Below the pieces are notes generated by a model. It saw only the letters and a list, made by a program, of their open reading frames with translations, did no database searches and was not told where the DNA came from. A program made the position numbers and the translations under genes. From Lepeophtheirus salmonis (Eukaryota; Arthropoda; Copepoda; Siphonostomatoida; Caligidae), in the NCBI RefSeq assembly GCF_016086655.4, contig NC_052139.2:3782001-3846000 (forward strand): a stretch of DNA of 64,000 nucleotides, written 5' to 3'. This document shows positions 34,401 through 46,279 of the stretch, in pieces (position 1 is the stretch's first letter; each line of letters begins with the position of its first letter).

Positions 34401-36385
34401 TCTGAGCGGGTCGGGTCACATACCCTGGTCAATTTAACATGGAATGATCCTTCTACACAGTCCCGCACTTTTGGGGAATCATAATGCATCTGTGTTCTCT
34501 TTAAACTATGCTTGTGTACCAATGAAATACAAATATCTGAATATTTCAAATTGTATTCTACTAAAACTGAATAAATTTTATTTTAATAATAATTTTAAAT
34601 TTCTGGCTTTCACAAAAAAAAAAAAAAATGTCCACTCAACCTAGTCAACTGAATAAGAAAAATCCTAGTTACGGCAATGGTCCCTCTTCGTCTTTGCATA
34701 TGGGTCTAGCTATGGGACGGCTTTTACATTTATGTACGAATTATAAAGAGGATTTATTAACAGATTTGAATATTTTCTTTAATGACTTTTACTGAATGTG
34801 TCGTTGATTATTTCTTGAGATTTTGGAGTTGAAATGGATATAACCTGTAGAGTATAAGTATTATAATTAATTTACATTATAGAACTCAAGGTTAATAGAA
34901 ATACAAGGCTAGACCATCATGTAATCGGGCATGCTAGAATGCTCAATTTGAAGTACCGTACCGACTGCAAGATAATACAAACATATTTTGATGTCAGAGA
35001 GCATAACAGCGATACTCTGACAGTAACAATCAAGGAAAATGATATATACCTACTCTTGTTAACTGACTCTATGAAGTAACTATTAAAAAGTGTGGTAAAA
35101 ATTAATAAATTAGTCGGAAAAGCTTTATTGTATAACTGTGCCACTGTCAGCTGTAATGATCATAATTCATATTCCGCTTACTCTCAGTGAGACACTTGAA
35201 CTTGCCTCTGGGAAATAGTGAAATCAAGTTCTAGGAGGATGGGTGAGAGGCTGATAAGTAGAGGGGTATTCAAATTTGTTTTCAGTTTGTTCTTTACCTT
35301 TAATTTTGTGACAGTCACAATGGAAATCCATCACTCACATAAATAGATGGTGGTGAAAGGTAATAGTTGCCCGTTTTGACTAAGAGGATATTGACCAGCA
35401 ACCAGTCTGAAGTTAGGTCTACTTTTGTGAGCTGAAGGTGCTATCTGCTAATAGTTCACTCAGTTCATATTCCAACACAGTGGTAAATAAAAATAAAATC
35501 AAGACTAAAAAAATGAAAGGACATCTTTTTTTTTTTTGCTTGCATAGTTGACATGACGAAAACGTAAATATGTATATTTTGATATAAAGAATAATAATTG
35601 ACTTATAAATATAAAACATATCTAATGCAAATAAAACTTATTTTTTCGATATTGGGTTACTTTTTGGCTTACTATATTTTATATTTATGCACATATATCA
35701 TCGGTCGAACCAACTCCTAATGTGTTTAAATATTCGAATGAATTATATCCTTATTTGGTTGTACGAACCCTTGGAAACAGAGTAAAAAACATGCCAAAAA
35801 GGTTTTTACAGAGGAAAGAGAGCATTTTTGTTATTTTAGTATCTCAATTAACGACAGAGGGTTATTCATGCGTCTACTTATTATATATATGTATACATAT
35901 AGTGAGACAATGTGAAATTATTTTGATGATAATTATATATTATTTATTATATTTAATTTTTTCATAATGATAATTTAAGATAAATATGTGGATATATCTA
36001 TAGGTATGAGGGTATGTAAGACAATATATAGCTGGATAAAATAGTTGTAAAGGATCATAGGAAATAAATATATGATAGCTTGTAACTATTAAGTGTTGAA
36101 TCGGTTCTAGGACTGCATTCCTAATCATTTTCGCCTTCACTTTTGAGTCTTTGTTGTAATTTGTCCTGTTTTTTCTCAATTCATCACTTCTAAGAACCAA
36201 TTAGTATCGTTTTCAGCCCTAAAATTCTAGCAATCTTTTTATTTTCTAGTTTAATTATACATTCTAGCCAACATCTTCTACTTTCAACTCAGGTTTCATG
36301 CCTTTTTGAAAGAGATTATGAGAACACTTTAAAAACAGAAATAACATATTTAATGACTAGGTCATTGCAGCTCTTATAATTACCA
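31451..36385. other. Long AT-rich non-coding stretch
   Basis: No gene is recognised over nearly 5 kb. Possible items are a mini inverted-repeat element at 32347-32511, poly-A at 33583-33595 and 34614-34627, and unassigned short frames. It may be intronic to the downstream GPCR gene or intergenic. Confidence 0.45.
32347..32511. mobile_element. Possible 165-bp mini element with mariner-like ends
   Basis: CAGGGTGAGTCATCTAATTT on the left and CAGGGCAAGTCAAACTGTTT inward from the right begin with the same CAGGGYRAGTCA word. Only the right side is followed by TA, so the target duplication is not supported. Confidence 0.3.
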
Positions 36386-36389
36386 TAAA

Positions 36390-36880
36390 ATATAGCTAAG
36401 GATCGGTTTAGAGACATGCAATAAAGTTAATCAGAATCAAACTGATAACACTGCAGTCTTTCTTGATTTTTTAGACCGGTCTTGATTAAAGTTGTCAGTC
36501 ATAGGATCGGTCCTTATCGGTATTTCATGGTAACTACGTCATTTCACCCGTTGAGTTTTTATTTGAAAGCGATGATATATCTGGTTTTGTGTTAACTCTT
36601 TACATATTTATTTAAGCCTAGTCTGTCAGTGTTGCAACTGATTCAAAAAAAGAATAAACAAAGTTGAGCAACTCAGACTGAAATGGACGAGACTGAAGTC
36701 CTAAATAAGGATCAACATAACCATAAAGATACTATAAGTTTTAAGTTGGAGGTGTGTAGCTAGAACATGAGTGAAGAAAAATAAGATAGCTAGACCTGAA
36801 GGATCGACTAATCTTAGAACTATGTAACCGTGAAGAAGGTTGGACCGATTAGAAAAAGACTGAAAGGGGGGGGGGGAGAC
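36390..36880. repeat. GGACCG/CGGTCC-rich dispersed repeat copy
   Basis: Words such as AGGATCGGTTT, TAGACCGGTCTTG, AGGATCGGTCCTTATCGG and TTGGACCGATTAG recur in this block, as at 410-740. A G run lies at about 36867-36876. Confidence 0.4.
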
Positions 36881-39800
36881 TGATTAGGAATGTAGTCCTA
36901 TTATCGATCTAACAGTCATAATAGCTCTTGATTACAGACAATTTGCCGAAGCCCCTTCATCAAAAAAACTAAATACAAATATATGTACGTAAATGTACTT
37001 TTGATTATGATTAATAGAGCATGTTAAATAATAATTTAATCTACCTCCACAAATTATATTTCGAGTACTTTCATTTTATTCACAGTATACACACCTTACC
37101 TCTTGTCACATCACATATCCCAAATACGAGATGGTTCATTTGACGGTCTAAGATAGACTATACTCTTCAAAAACGAAATAATGACGCCCTTAACATTTTT
37201 TCATTACAAGGAAAAAAAAAAAAAAAAAACTAACCAATTCTTTTAAACTCGAATCTCATTTTTGCTAAAAACCACATTCAATATTGTTATTTAATCCATC
37301 AAACACAAAAATGACCACGAATTTTTTCTATTACAGTAGATTTTGTCTTCAAGACCTTTTTATAAAAATCATGTCTTTGAGTATTGCTTCGATTCAAAGA
37401 GATATTTTGAAATGAAATAACTATTTATGTAATTGAAAATTTAAGGTAATACCAATTGATAAAAAGTATTCCAACTATTTATTGTGTTATTTTGAATACA
37501 TTTTCTACAAAATGTGTCTAATCATAGACAAATCCAGTAAAATGAAGGAGCATAAATGGAAACCGTTTCTTTTTTCCACATGAAACAGTAATTAAAACAC
37601 TATTTTATTTAATTATACACGACCACAGGTGTTTTTATTGCATCTCTCACATGGTAACAATGATTTACTTTATAAATATATGACCCACAAATAATACATA
37701 ACAGGAAAATACAAATGTTCTATGGGAGTACACTGAAGAGATGAGCATACTAATTAAAAATATTATTGCTTTTAATTGCTCTAAAGTATAGCTTAAACTA
37801 AAAAATAACCTTATATTAAAACTTCAAAAGATTATCTGTCAAAAAAACAGTTCGATTTTGATTTATTTCTCCAATTTTATTGTTAATTTTCTTATCCAAT
37901 ATTTGATAAATAACCAGTCTAAGGTTCCGTTAACATATTTTGAAATTGAATATAATAAAGTCGATTTTTGACTAATTCTAATAAGAAACTAATATTTAAA
38001 AAACAAGGAGATGTTAGGAGTGTCAGTTTCGTCATCATTTTTTAAACTCGTCTTTGTTTCGTCATATTTTTTTAATTTATTTTATTACGTCATGTCTATA
38101 TAGTATTTTGTTTAGAAGATAAATCCGTTTTCCATAAATTAATTTAACATTGCAATGATGTAAAACATATATTTTTTGTAAGTAATTTCACTTGTTATCA
38201 AACTCTGAGTAAAAGATTAAAAGTATATTATACAGGTTGAAGCAGTATAACTTATAGTATATGACAACATTTATCGTATTATCTATTTTATATAAATACA
38301 TAAAATGTTTGGCAAGATGGGCAAAAAGATAAGGAGGTTGAATATTGGAGATACTTATATCATAAATTAATTCTATCAATATTATTTATGACCATTCTCT
38401 AGGAATTCGATTATTCCAGACTTTGGTGTAGTACAGTTTTCAATTTAAGGTGTTAAATTACTTTATCTAAGATATCTTATGTATAGGGATTGGATTTTAA
38501 TTATTTAGTACCGTAAGTCTTGCTCATACATTCTCATTGCATTATGCAAAATGTTCATTCCTACCCCTAATTTTAGGAAAATTGTTCTAGATGAAAATTT
38601 CCCATCATTTAATAGTTCAAACAGATTTGATAGGTTTTTATACATATATTGGGAGTGACATCCTAACGTTAAGGCCTAGCAATCAGATTGTAGATGTAGT
38701 AGCAAGTAGGGTGTAGTTTCATTGTAAAGGCAATATTATAAAGTTTTCTTCGACATACAGTTAGGTGCTATAATGCTTTAAAATAGTGATTTACGTGCGT
38801 TTGCTATCGAAAATAAATATTGCCACATAATAGTTTGACAAATATTATTATAAAATTAAATTAATTATAATTTAGCTTTGAGTTTTTATTGCTGCTATTC
38901 ATGAGAACCTGTTAATTGCTTCAATTCCTAATATACAAAATAAAAAAAACATTTTGTCAATTCATTTTCAAAATTTGAAATTTGCAAATTTCTTTCAACG
39001 GGAGTAACTCCACAGATAATGTTGCAAAAGAGTGTAAGTTGGTGGTATCAAATATTATGCTATGTAAGAATTTTACATTGGTGCGATTTTTCCAAAGCGG
39101 GTAATTCTAATTCTAATTTCAGAAAAAACAACATTTTTAAGATCTTTGCGTAATCGACCATAACTAACTACTTAACCTAGGTATCACCCACAATCATAAA
39201 AAAATATATGTTGTTAATTAAATTTTGCGTTTTTTATAAAAAAGTTCCCCAATGTAACTTTTCTATGAAAAGTTATTTAAAGGAAAAAAAAATGTAAAAA
39301 CAAATTGTATTGAAATCCCAAAGTTCGGTTTATTTAGTTTACGTTCAAAGAGGGACGTCGTCTATTTTTCAAAATGGATTAAAATAAAACTTTAAATGTG
39401 TACTATCAATATGAAACAAAAATAAAACTTTTCTTATTTATAAAATTTGTTTAATTGTCTTTTGGAAAAAAATATTTCTGTTATTGCACCCTTAATTCAG
39501 TCTTGCCTGCACAGAATGAGACGCAGATAAAATGGAACATTGTGTCCCTGTTTTGTTTTGTCTCATTTAGTCAAAAAAAGTTTTTTTTTTTTTTGTGAAA
39601 GTCAGATGAAACAGAAAAAAAAACCAAAAAACATAACGAAAAAAAAAACCATTTGTTTGTTTTTGTCATAAAAAAATCCTGGTTGACGAATACATTTCAT
39701 CTATTCTTGTATTACAAAATTAACTCTGTCATAACCTATCATTTACAAAAACAGGACTTTCATTATCCGTCAAACAAGTTCCTTATTAACCATTTATTCT

Positions 39801-40616
39801 ATTGATGTTAAATAATATGTTAATAAGATAATTTCCAATTATACTTATTGAACGGATTAATCATTACATTAGGTACATAAATAAACTAACAAAAGTGCTG
39901 GATTGAAAAAAATGAAATGTTTAATAATGGACAAAGAAGTAATAAGCTGAAATAACAAAAAAGGAAAAAATACGTTCATCATAAAAGAGATCTAGAATGA
40001 ACACCTATTAGTTACAATTTTTGCACATAAATAAACATTTGCTGTTTTAAAATTCGAACAATTTGAATGGGAGTCATAGATGATTGTTCCACGAATCATA
40101 ATTAAATCTATCCAGTGTTGTTCGGAAAAATATAATGCCGCAAAATTGTCTTCAGAGCAATGGCTATTTTAAAATAGGTAATATATAAACGAAAAACATA
40201 TAAAAATATTTATAAATATATTCTTTAATATAATTTCATACACTTTCTCTAACCAGAAATCCAGACGATCAAACACTTGCGAGTAGTGATTCTATATAGA
40301 TAAGTAAAAGTATTGATACTCTGTCTGGCCTTAATTTCTTTTCTCTGTTTGATCTAAAGTGATTCGTTCATGACCGATTTTATACCGTTTCTTTTTGTAA
40401 TAAAAAAAAGGTTAACACGTAGGATTGTTTCACCCTTCTTTTCTATAAAAAAAAAATAATAAATGAAGTAGGTATGGGTCAAGGACAGATTTTTAGATTT
40501 TACAACGAGCCCGATCCAGACCGAAGTTGGACCGAATAATTTAAAACTGTAAGGGTCTCAGAATGGTTTAGGATTTCCAAAAACCTAACCCTACACCAAT
40601 AAGTAGGTTAGATCAT
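36881..40616. other. AT-rich non-coding DNA downstream of the GPCR exon
   Basis: No gene is recognised. Poly-A and poly-T runs are frequent (37209-37227, 39584-39595). 40490-40545 carries a short GGACCG-like segment (CCCGATCCAGACCGAAG). Confidence 0.5.
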
Positions 40617-41581
40617 CTACTTCTTACAGCTGACACATGTATTCATTCGGAACTCGCGATTAAGAAGACAGTAAATGATTGGATTAAGAAGGCTATTATA
40701 GTATCCTAGCCAAAGAAACACTTTCCCAACGGGTTTTGGAGCCATGGACTCTGATATGGACTCCCAGAGAGTGAGCGTGAAAAACGGTAGCCAACAAATG
40801 ATAAAGGCTAACATAATCATTCCTAATGTGATTGTGGCCTTCCAATCCTGCCATCGAATCCTAGGTTTTATTCTGACTGTGTTTGTTTTGATGATTTTGG
40901 GTGAGGTGTTTTGATTCTCACCCTGACTTTTGTTTATCCCACTATTGAGGAATGAGACTGAGGGTGTAGAGATGCAAGACGGGATTGCATTGTCTTCTTT
41001 AAGGATTTGTTTAGCAATCCGGTAAATGTGGAAGTACATGATCATCATGCAAAAGAGTGGTAGGTAAAATGAAAGAACCACTGCAAATATTTGATACTTC
41101 TCACCCATCCCGATTCGACAACTCAGTTTATCAGCATCATAGTTTCGTCCAAATATGGATGGAAAAACAGCAAGTCCAAAACTGATGAGCCATGCCACAT
41201 AAATGTATTTTAATACAAATTTAGTCGTTCGATTAGGTAAGTAGTGAAGTGGGTAAACGATGCACTGATATCGATCTACACAAATCATCGTTAGATTTAG
41301 TATTGAAGACGAACAGCTCAGAACGTCGAAAAAGATCCAAACTGAACAAAAGAAATTCCCGCCAAACCATTTGTCTTCCCATACGTAGGCCAAAAGAGCT
41401 GGAGGCATGGCAAAGAGTGCTACAAGGCAATCTGAGAGTGCTAAGGAGAGTAGGAGATAATTCCCAGGATTTCGCAACGTTTTCCGATATAGGATCATAA
41501 GAATGATGGCAATGTTTCCAAGAGCTGCAAATGTGATGGAAACTACGAGCAAAATGAATACCCATGTGTTTAACATCGCTC
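40617..41581 (-). CDS. Biogenic-amine-type class A GPCR, main exon
   Basis: The frame from the first in-exon ATG (41576) to TAG (40617) gives 319 residues spanning all seven helices. Landmarks are GN at 20-21 (TM1), D49 in LALSD (TM2), C77 and C153 for the conserved disulfide, D84 in FFDVLSC (the amine-binding Asp of TM3), DRY 101-103, W129 (TM4), S169 and P173 in SFYLP (TM5), CWLPFF 261-266 (TM6), W289/Y292 and NPIIY 298-302 (TM7). TM5 keeps only the Ser next to FYxP; the two upstream Ser positions are Ala165 and Val166. The third loop is short (about 190-247). The tail ends CVSCKK, with cysteines suited to palmitoylation. A polypyrimidine tract and CAG at 41582 mark a splice acceptor, so the extracellular N-terminus lies in an unseen upstream exon. 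It is a plasma-membrane receptor, dopamine/serotonin/octopamine-like; the ligand is not resolvable. Confidence 0.9.
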
Positions 41582-41582
41582 T

Positions 41583-42290
41583 GAAAAAAACAAAAAAACA
41601 ACGTTAGATTCTTTTTAATTAAGAATTAATAAAAACAAGATCCATTTAATATTGTTTTATGCTTTATCATCAATTAATATCGAAATGAATGAAGAATTCT
41701 TCATCTGAATAAATAAGTAAATTTGTCTATATATATATAATTAACACGTGCTAATTTGAAAAAGAACGCAATGTCCTTAAGTAAATATGATAAAAAATGA
41801 TGAATTAGCAAAAATTACTCTAAATATCTTTCAGATTACATTAAATCATTTGCATTATAGGCACTTTTCTCTAATAATATGTACTATAATATATATAAAA
41901 AATAGCTAAATAAATATTTATTTATTTCACTTTTTCAAGTAGAGGGTATAAATGTCAAATCGGCATATTTTTCAAAAATCTTTAAATTGTCACTGAGGCA
42001 CTTTTACCTAATGAAAATCAGAACTGCCTCCTTAAACCCACATCTGATCATAATGGTACAAATAAGGATACGAACATCAATACAAGTACAGAATTTTCTT
42101 CTAAAGAAATGTATTACAAAAGAAAAATATATCGAAATACCATTGTTAAACTCTTTAGGGAAACATTTATTATAGAAGAAATCGTGATGTGCTTCTACAA
42201 AAGATGTAAATAAAAGTTCATTTACTTTGTCAAAAGGAGGTGATGATTCTTTATATCAGAAACAGAGTAGATCAGTGAGTTTGAGTCGAT
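41583..42290. other. Intron or intergenic AT-rich DNA
   Basis: The stretch starts with the splice-acceptor tract of the GPCR exon (minus strand). No upstream exon is recognised before the LINE remnant. Confidence 0.5.
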
Positions 42291-42372
42291 TGAATTCAAC
42301 TGACTCATATACAAGCCCAAGGAAAAGTAAAAGAAATTAAGTACATTTTAGTGACTCTAACAATCTTTTCTC

Positions 42373-42990
42373 TTAATTTGAATTCTTTAATCTCGGATCA
42401 AAGAAAGAATGACGGTTTTAAATATCTATCCTATCTGAGTTGGCCTGATGTTGTAATTCTTTGTGACACAAGAATCAACATGCCAATCTTAACGAATCTA
42501 ACTCAAGCGGGGCAAGAAGGGGTGTAGTCAATTTAACAATAATAGGCATCAAAGTCTGTGACACCTTTAGCCGTATAAGTGGAAATCTATGTAAGGTCAA
42601 AATAAAATTCAATTATTGTATATTTGATGTTTTAGTATTTATGGCCCGAATCAAGGACAAACCAGAGCTTTACTCAAAACTACTCCCCCCTTGTGGTGAG
42701 CTGTGACTCAATCTTTTGCTTTGGTGATTTTAACTTATGTCTTAATAATACAGACTTTAATGCATAAGGAAAAGGTAACCATAAGGCGTCCGCAACACTC
42801 AAGACTATGATGTTGAAAAATAAGATTATTGACTTTGCAGATTATATAAATAACAAGGATCATACATTCTCAACATCAAGGCATATGCTTCCTTAGGAGC
42901 AATGGTGAATGGCAATTCTTCCAAACTTAATCTCTGATCATAAATCAATTCTTATAGAATTTGCAACTACGAATGAGAGGAGACACAATA
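42373..42990 (+). pseudogene. LINE AP-endonuclease domain remnant
   Basis: The opening reads SLNLNSLISDQRKNDGFKYL and then WPDVVILCDTRIN, equivalent to the N-x-NGL and LQET blocks of LINE endonucleases; the catalytic Glu position is Asp here. FCFGDFNLCLN at 42714-42746 is the GDFN motif. SDHKSILIEF beginning at 42933 is the terminal SDHxxI motif. Stops after QAGQEGV and DFNA, and in the segment following TSRHMLP, together with a frame change between 42540 and 42700, inactivate it. It would have nicked target DNA for reverse transcription. Confidence 0.8.
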
Positions 42991-43356
42991 AAAGATGGAT
43001 TCTGAATAGTACCATTCTGAAAGACAGTCAATGCAAAGAAAAACTACATGATGTAATTGTCATCATTAAGATTCGGATTATAAAGGGAATTGAGATTTCA
43101 AAGAAGTTAGAAAAAATGGGGAAAACTCGGAAAGGAATTGCAAAGTCCTTACTTGTGCCAATGCCACCCAAATGAAAAATGCAATTAAGAGTTTATTTGC
43201 CACACACAAATTAAACTACAGAAATATTATCTCCAAAATTATTTATAAAAATTATAGGGGCAACATATCAGAGCTAAAATTCAAGGAAATTGACCAAAGT
43301 AGTAAGAATAAGATTTTGTCACTATTGATCCTCAGTCTTATATTCCTGATTCAATA

Positions 43357-44405
43357 TTGATTGCTGAAAAACATTTTAAGGAAAAAGAGCTTATTTATGC
43401 AATCAAAAACTGTGGCAAAAGGAACAATTCAACTGGTATATCAGGGATAGCTTTTGAAATTTATCAAATGTTTGCGGACGAGTTAGCACCGATTTCAAAA
43501 AAAGTATGTGAACCTATACTTTTAAAAGGATTCTTTCCTCCATTTGTGAATGACGGCCTGCTCATAACAATTCCAAAACAGGACAAAGACCACCAATATG
43601 TCAAAAAATTGAGACCAATCACGATACAGAGCACAATTTATAAAATATTCTCTCATGTGGTCATCGAATGCATGAAATTGACCCTTCTTAATATTATTAG
43701 CAAGTCTCAGAGAGGTTTTATAAAAGGATGTAGGATGGAAGACGTCAACGCTAATTTACAAAAAGCCTTCAAAAGAAGTAGCGACTGCACAAAGATTAAC
43801 TTGATTTTCAAAAAGTATTTGATTCAATAACGCACCAACACCTGATTAGAACACTAAAAAATAACGGCTTTCGAAATTTTATGATATAAGCAATGGCGTC
43901 AATGATGGTGAGATCAAAAAGGAAATACAGTATGCGTAAAAACTTAGGAACCTTCCAGGTGTCGAGAGGCTGTAAACAAGGAAATCCGATAGATGCTTTG
44001 TTATTCATAATTGCAGTTGATCTTCTTCTCAATCAAATAAATAATAAGAAGTTATTGAGGTAAAGCCAATCTAGGGATGGTCTTTCTATATATCCCTACG
44101 CAGGCGATACATCTGTTATAATCAATGGAAACACTGTGTTGACAATAGTATCATTCATAGAACTCATTAGAGTTTTATCATCCTTTAGCACAACGTCAAG
44201 CCTACTAGTTTATGAAGAGAAGTCGATAATAATCAGTAATTTTCCATACATTGTAAATATATATCGCCCAATAGTTCAAAACAGGATCAGGGTACTTATT
44301 GCATTCATTCGAAAGGATATCATGACTTGCAACAAGAGATCCATTCTATCCGAAATATATCAGCATACCAGATTAATAAAGAAGCTTGGATTTTGTAGAA
44401 TATAA
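43357..44405 (+). pseudogene. LINE reverse transcriptase remnant
   Basis: The first frame (43357-43830) holds ISGIAFEIYQMF, LLITIPKQDKD, LRPITIQSTIYKIFS and SQRGFIKGCRMEDV, the fingers motifs of non-LTR reverse transcriptases. A frameshift near 43800 moves the palm to another frame: DFQKVFDSI at 43803 (motif A), VSRGCKQGNPIDALLF near 43961 (motif B) and PYAGDTSVII near 44094 (motif C). Motif C should be YADD; the first Asp of the pair is Gly here, which alone would abolish catalysis. A further segment SSFSTTSSLLVYEEKSIIIS matches the 'SGLxxNxxKS' block. Stops occur after RNFMI and KKLLR. Confidence 0.85.
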
Positions 44406-44424
44406 ATTTTACTGACTGAACTCG

Positions 44425-45353
44425 ATGAAAATTTGTGCGAGGAGGTGGAGAAAAATTCTTCTCGAATTCCTTGATCTCAGCACAAAACGTAACATTTCAA
44501 TGAAAAGAATAATGTCTCCAAAGAGATGGGGAGGTCTAGAAATTATTAGTTTCCGAGACATATGGAGGGCTATGTTAGCCGTGTGGTTAGTTAAGTGCTT
44601 TAAAAGAAATGATTTATGGAACCATTGTGTCATAGATAACACCCTAAATGAAGAGAGCTGTCATCAAGGTATGAAGTCGATTTTTCAAAAACTAAGTGCA
44701 GTTAATTATATAAATATACTTATTGCTAATACAAAAGAAACGTTCCAATTGCTTGAACTATCTTGTGCCCGAAATGCACCTCTAACTGATGTATTTACAG
44801 AAGTGAATCCTTCGTTTCTAAGAAATGGTGTTGAAGTTCTTAGAGACCTGGAGGGATTGCATCACAATCTTCTTGCTACATCGACTTTTAAAAGGCTTAC
44901 GTGGTTACAGAGGAAAAACCATTTACGACTACGTTGTTTAAATTATGTCTCATTCAGGAGTCAGGTAAAACAATGAGTGTTACATAGATTCGAAGTTTGG
45001 TATGGTTGCAGTCGTCATTGGGTGTGGTAAAGTAAGCATTAAATCGTTAAAGCGTTGATATCTCCGCTCCTCAGGCTTTTATGAGCTAAACAAATCCTCT
45101 CCTTACTCCTCCTGAGAAATGGTTCACGCATAGAGTAGTGACAGGAACACTGGATAACCCTAATTGCTATTTCTGCAATTCATAGAGAGAGACAGCTTCA
45201 CACCTCCTATGGGAGTCCTCAGTTTTGAAACCTGTTTACTCTACTCTTGGAGAGCTGGTAAATCAACACTTTGGAGACTCCATGAGCAGAAATGATTTTT
45301 TCGCACTAGCTTCGGATGACAAAATATATCATCACGCAGTGATCCTGAAAATT
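44425..45353 (+). pseudogene. LINE C-terminal region with zinc-knuckle (zf-RVT-like) remnant
   Basis: The frame 44425-44976 includes RIMSPKRWGGLEIISFRDIW, the usual post-RT 'PxxxGGLGL' block, and ends at TGA. Beyond it, CCTCCTGAGAAATGG onward reads EKWFTHRVVTGTLDNPNCYF, then C, then a stop, then RETASHLLWESSVL. The CYFC...H spacing matches the zinc-binding tail found on several LINE lineages; the final Cys is Ser. The remnant closes with FFALASDDKIYHHAVILKI. Confidence 0.75.
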
Positions 45354-45542
45354 TAATTCTGTATCCAGCTCCAAGCTTGACGGTGGTGTGATAAATATTT
45401 TAAGAAACTATAGTAGCATTTTAAATACAAATAAGGTTGGGTCTTGAAGATTTTCAAGAGTATTTGTTTGTGTTTTATGTTTTTTTTTATTACACTATTG
45501 ACAATGACAGAATGATAATTCTGTAATATGTTTCCAGTATTT

Positions 45543-45593
45543 CATAACCTTTGAAAGAAATTCTGGTTATGAAAAAAAAAAAAAAAAAAAAAA
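45543..45593 (+). other. LINE 3' end: small stem-loop plus poly-A
   Basis: CATAACC (45543-45549) pairs with GGTTATG (45565-45571), and the poly-A begins directly after the stem. In some LINE lineages a 3' stem-loop is what the reverse transcriptase recognises; whether this stem served that role is inference. Confidence 0.5.
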
Positions 45594-45665
45594 TTGGCAC
45601 TGAAGCCACTTTTTTTTTGCAGATTTATTTAAAAATTAGCTTCAATTGTATGCAGAAATGTTGAG

Positions 45666-45863
45666 AAAGATCTCATTGGTTGTATTTGCCCCCTACATGA
45701 ATAACAGCCTGAATCTGGCCCGGAAAAAGGAGCAGACGTTGAAGAAATAGTTCTTAGGCATGTTGGTAATTGTTTCATTGATAGATACACTTATAGAGTC
45801 TTTGATGGCATGAGACGTTATATTTAGTTTAGAGTCAACGTAGTTCCAGACAAAGTAATCAGT
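45666..45863 (-). pseudogene. Mariner-type transposase C-terminal remnant
   Basis: Read on the minus strand, TDYFVWNYVDSKLNITSHAI leads to ETITNMPKNYFFNVCSFFRA and then RFRLLFM, a stop and GANTTNEIF. This is the usual tail of a DD37D-like mariner transposase after its third catalytic aspartate (TDYFVW). The upstream part lies in the inverted-repeat arm at 45850-46009 and is frameshifted. It is dead. Confidence 0.7.
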
Positions 45864-46266
45864 TTTTTAAGATTTGGCTGTCTGATGGCCTTTATTTTTC
45901 CCAGGAGAAGTCATAGTAGTGATCAACAAATTTAGTAAAGTTTTGGGCATCATGACAGATTACCGAGTCTTGTTACCAGATCCAATGCCACATAATTTGG
46001 ACGTCAAACACATTGGAGACCTCCCGATTTGAAATCTCCTTGAACGATTAAATTTAATCCTTCACAACAACGCCATTCAATCTCTATAAGGTCTCAATCT
46101 TTTGATATCCAAATTATGCGGCATTGCCCAAAACTGGTAACAAGACTTTGTTGTAATCTGTCATATCTCTGAGAGAATACTGAAATGGCTGAGTGATCAC
46201 TACTATGACTTAATTGGGAAGGTAATATGGCCCCCAGCAGTCCAAATCTTAATCCAACTGATTAGA
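45850..46266. repeat. Inverted duplication of a transposase segment
   Basis: The left arm (45850-46009, minus reading) and right arm (46100-46266, plus reading) share GACAGATTAC, GTCTTGTTACCAG, CATAATTTGGA and CATAGTAGTGATCA in mirrored order, around a spacer of about 90 bp. Both arms carry the stretch leading to the third catalytic aspartate of a mariner-type transposase. The arms differ at many positions, so the duplication is old. Confidence 0.65.
46153..46265 (+). pseudogene. Mariner transposase scrap in the right arm
   Basis: ERILKWLSDHYYDLIGKVIW followed after a frame change by PSSPNLNPTD and TAG is the WPPxSPDLNPTD block ending at the third catalytic aspartate. It duplicates, in opposite orientation, the stretch preceding TDYFVW at 45863. 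Confidence 0.6.
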
Positions 46267-46279
46267 TATTAACGCCCTC

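Larger units (their letters stand above)
42291..45593 (+). mobile_element. Degraded APE-type non-LTR retrotransposon (LINE)
   Basis: In order it carries AP-endonuclease motifs (42373-42990), reverse transcriptase motifs (43357-44250), a GGL-type C-terminal region (44500-44610) and a CxxC...H zinc-knuckle segment (45165-45210). It ends in a 22-base poly-A (45572-45593). Frameshifts and stops are scattered throughout. The 5' end is uncertain; 42291 is only where the endonuclease frame opens. The clade is not assigned: endonuclease plus zf-RVT-like tail would suit L1/Tx1 or a related lineage. Confidence 0.85.

Noticed and set aside
34628..34795. 55-codon frame starting MSTQPSQLNKKNPSYGNG
   Set aside because: The start composition looks protein-like, but it follows a poly-A run, is short, and has no splice signals or family match.
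41233..41601. 122-codon minus frame and an 83-codon plus frame inside the GPCR exon
   Set aside because: Out-of-frame and antisense shadows of the receptor; only the 319-codon frame has receptor motifs.
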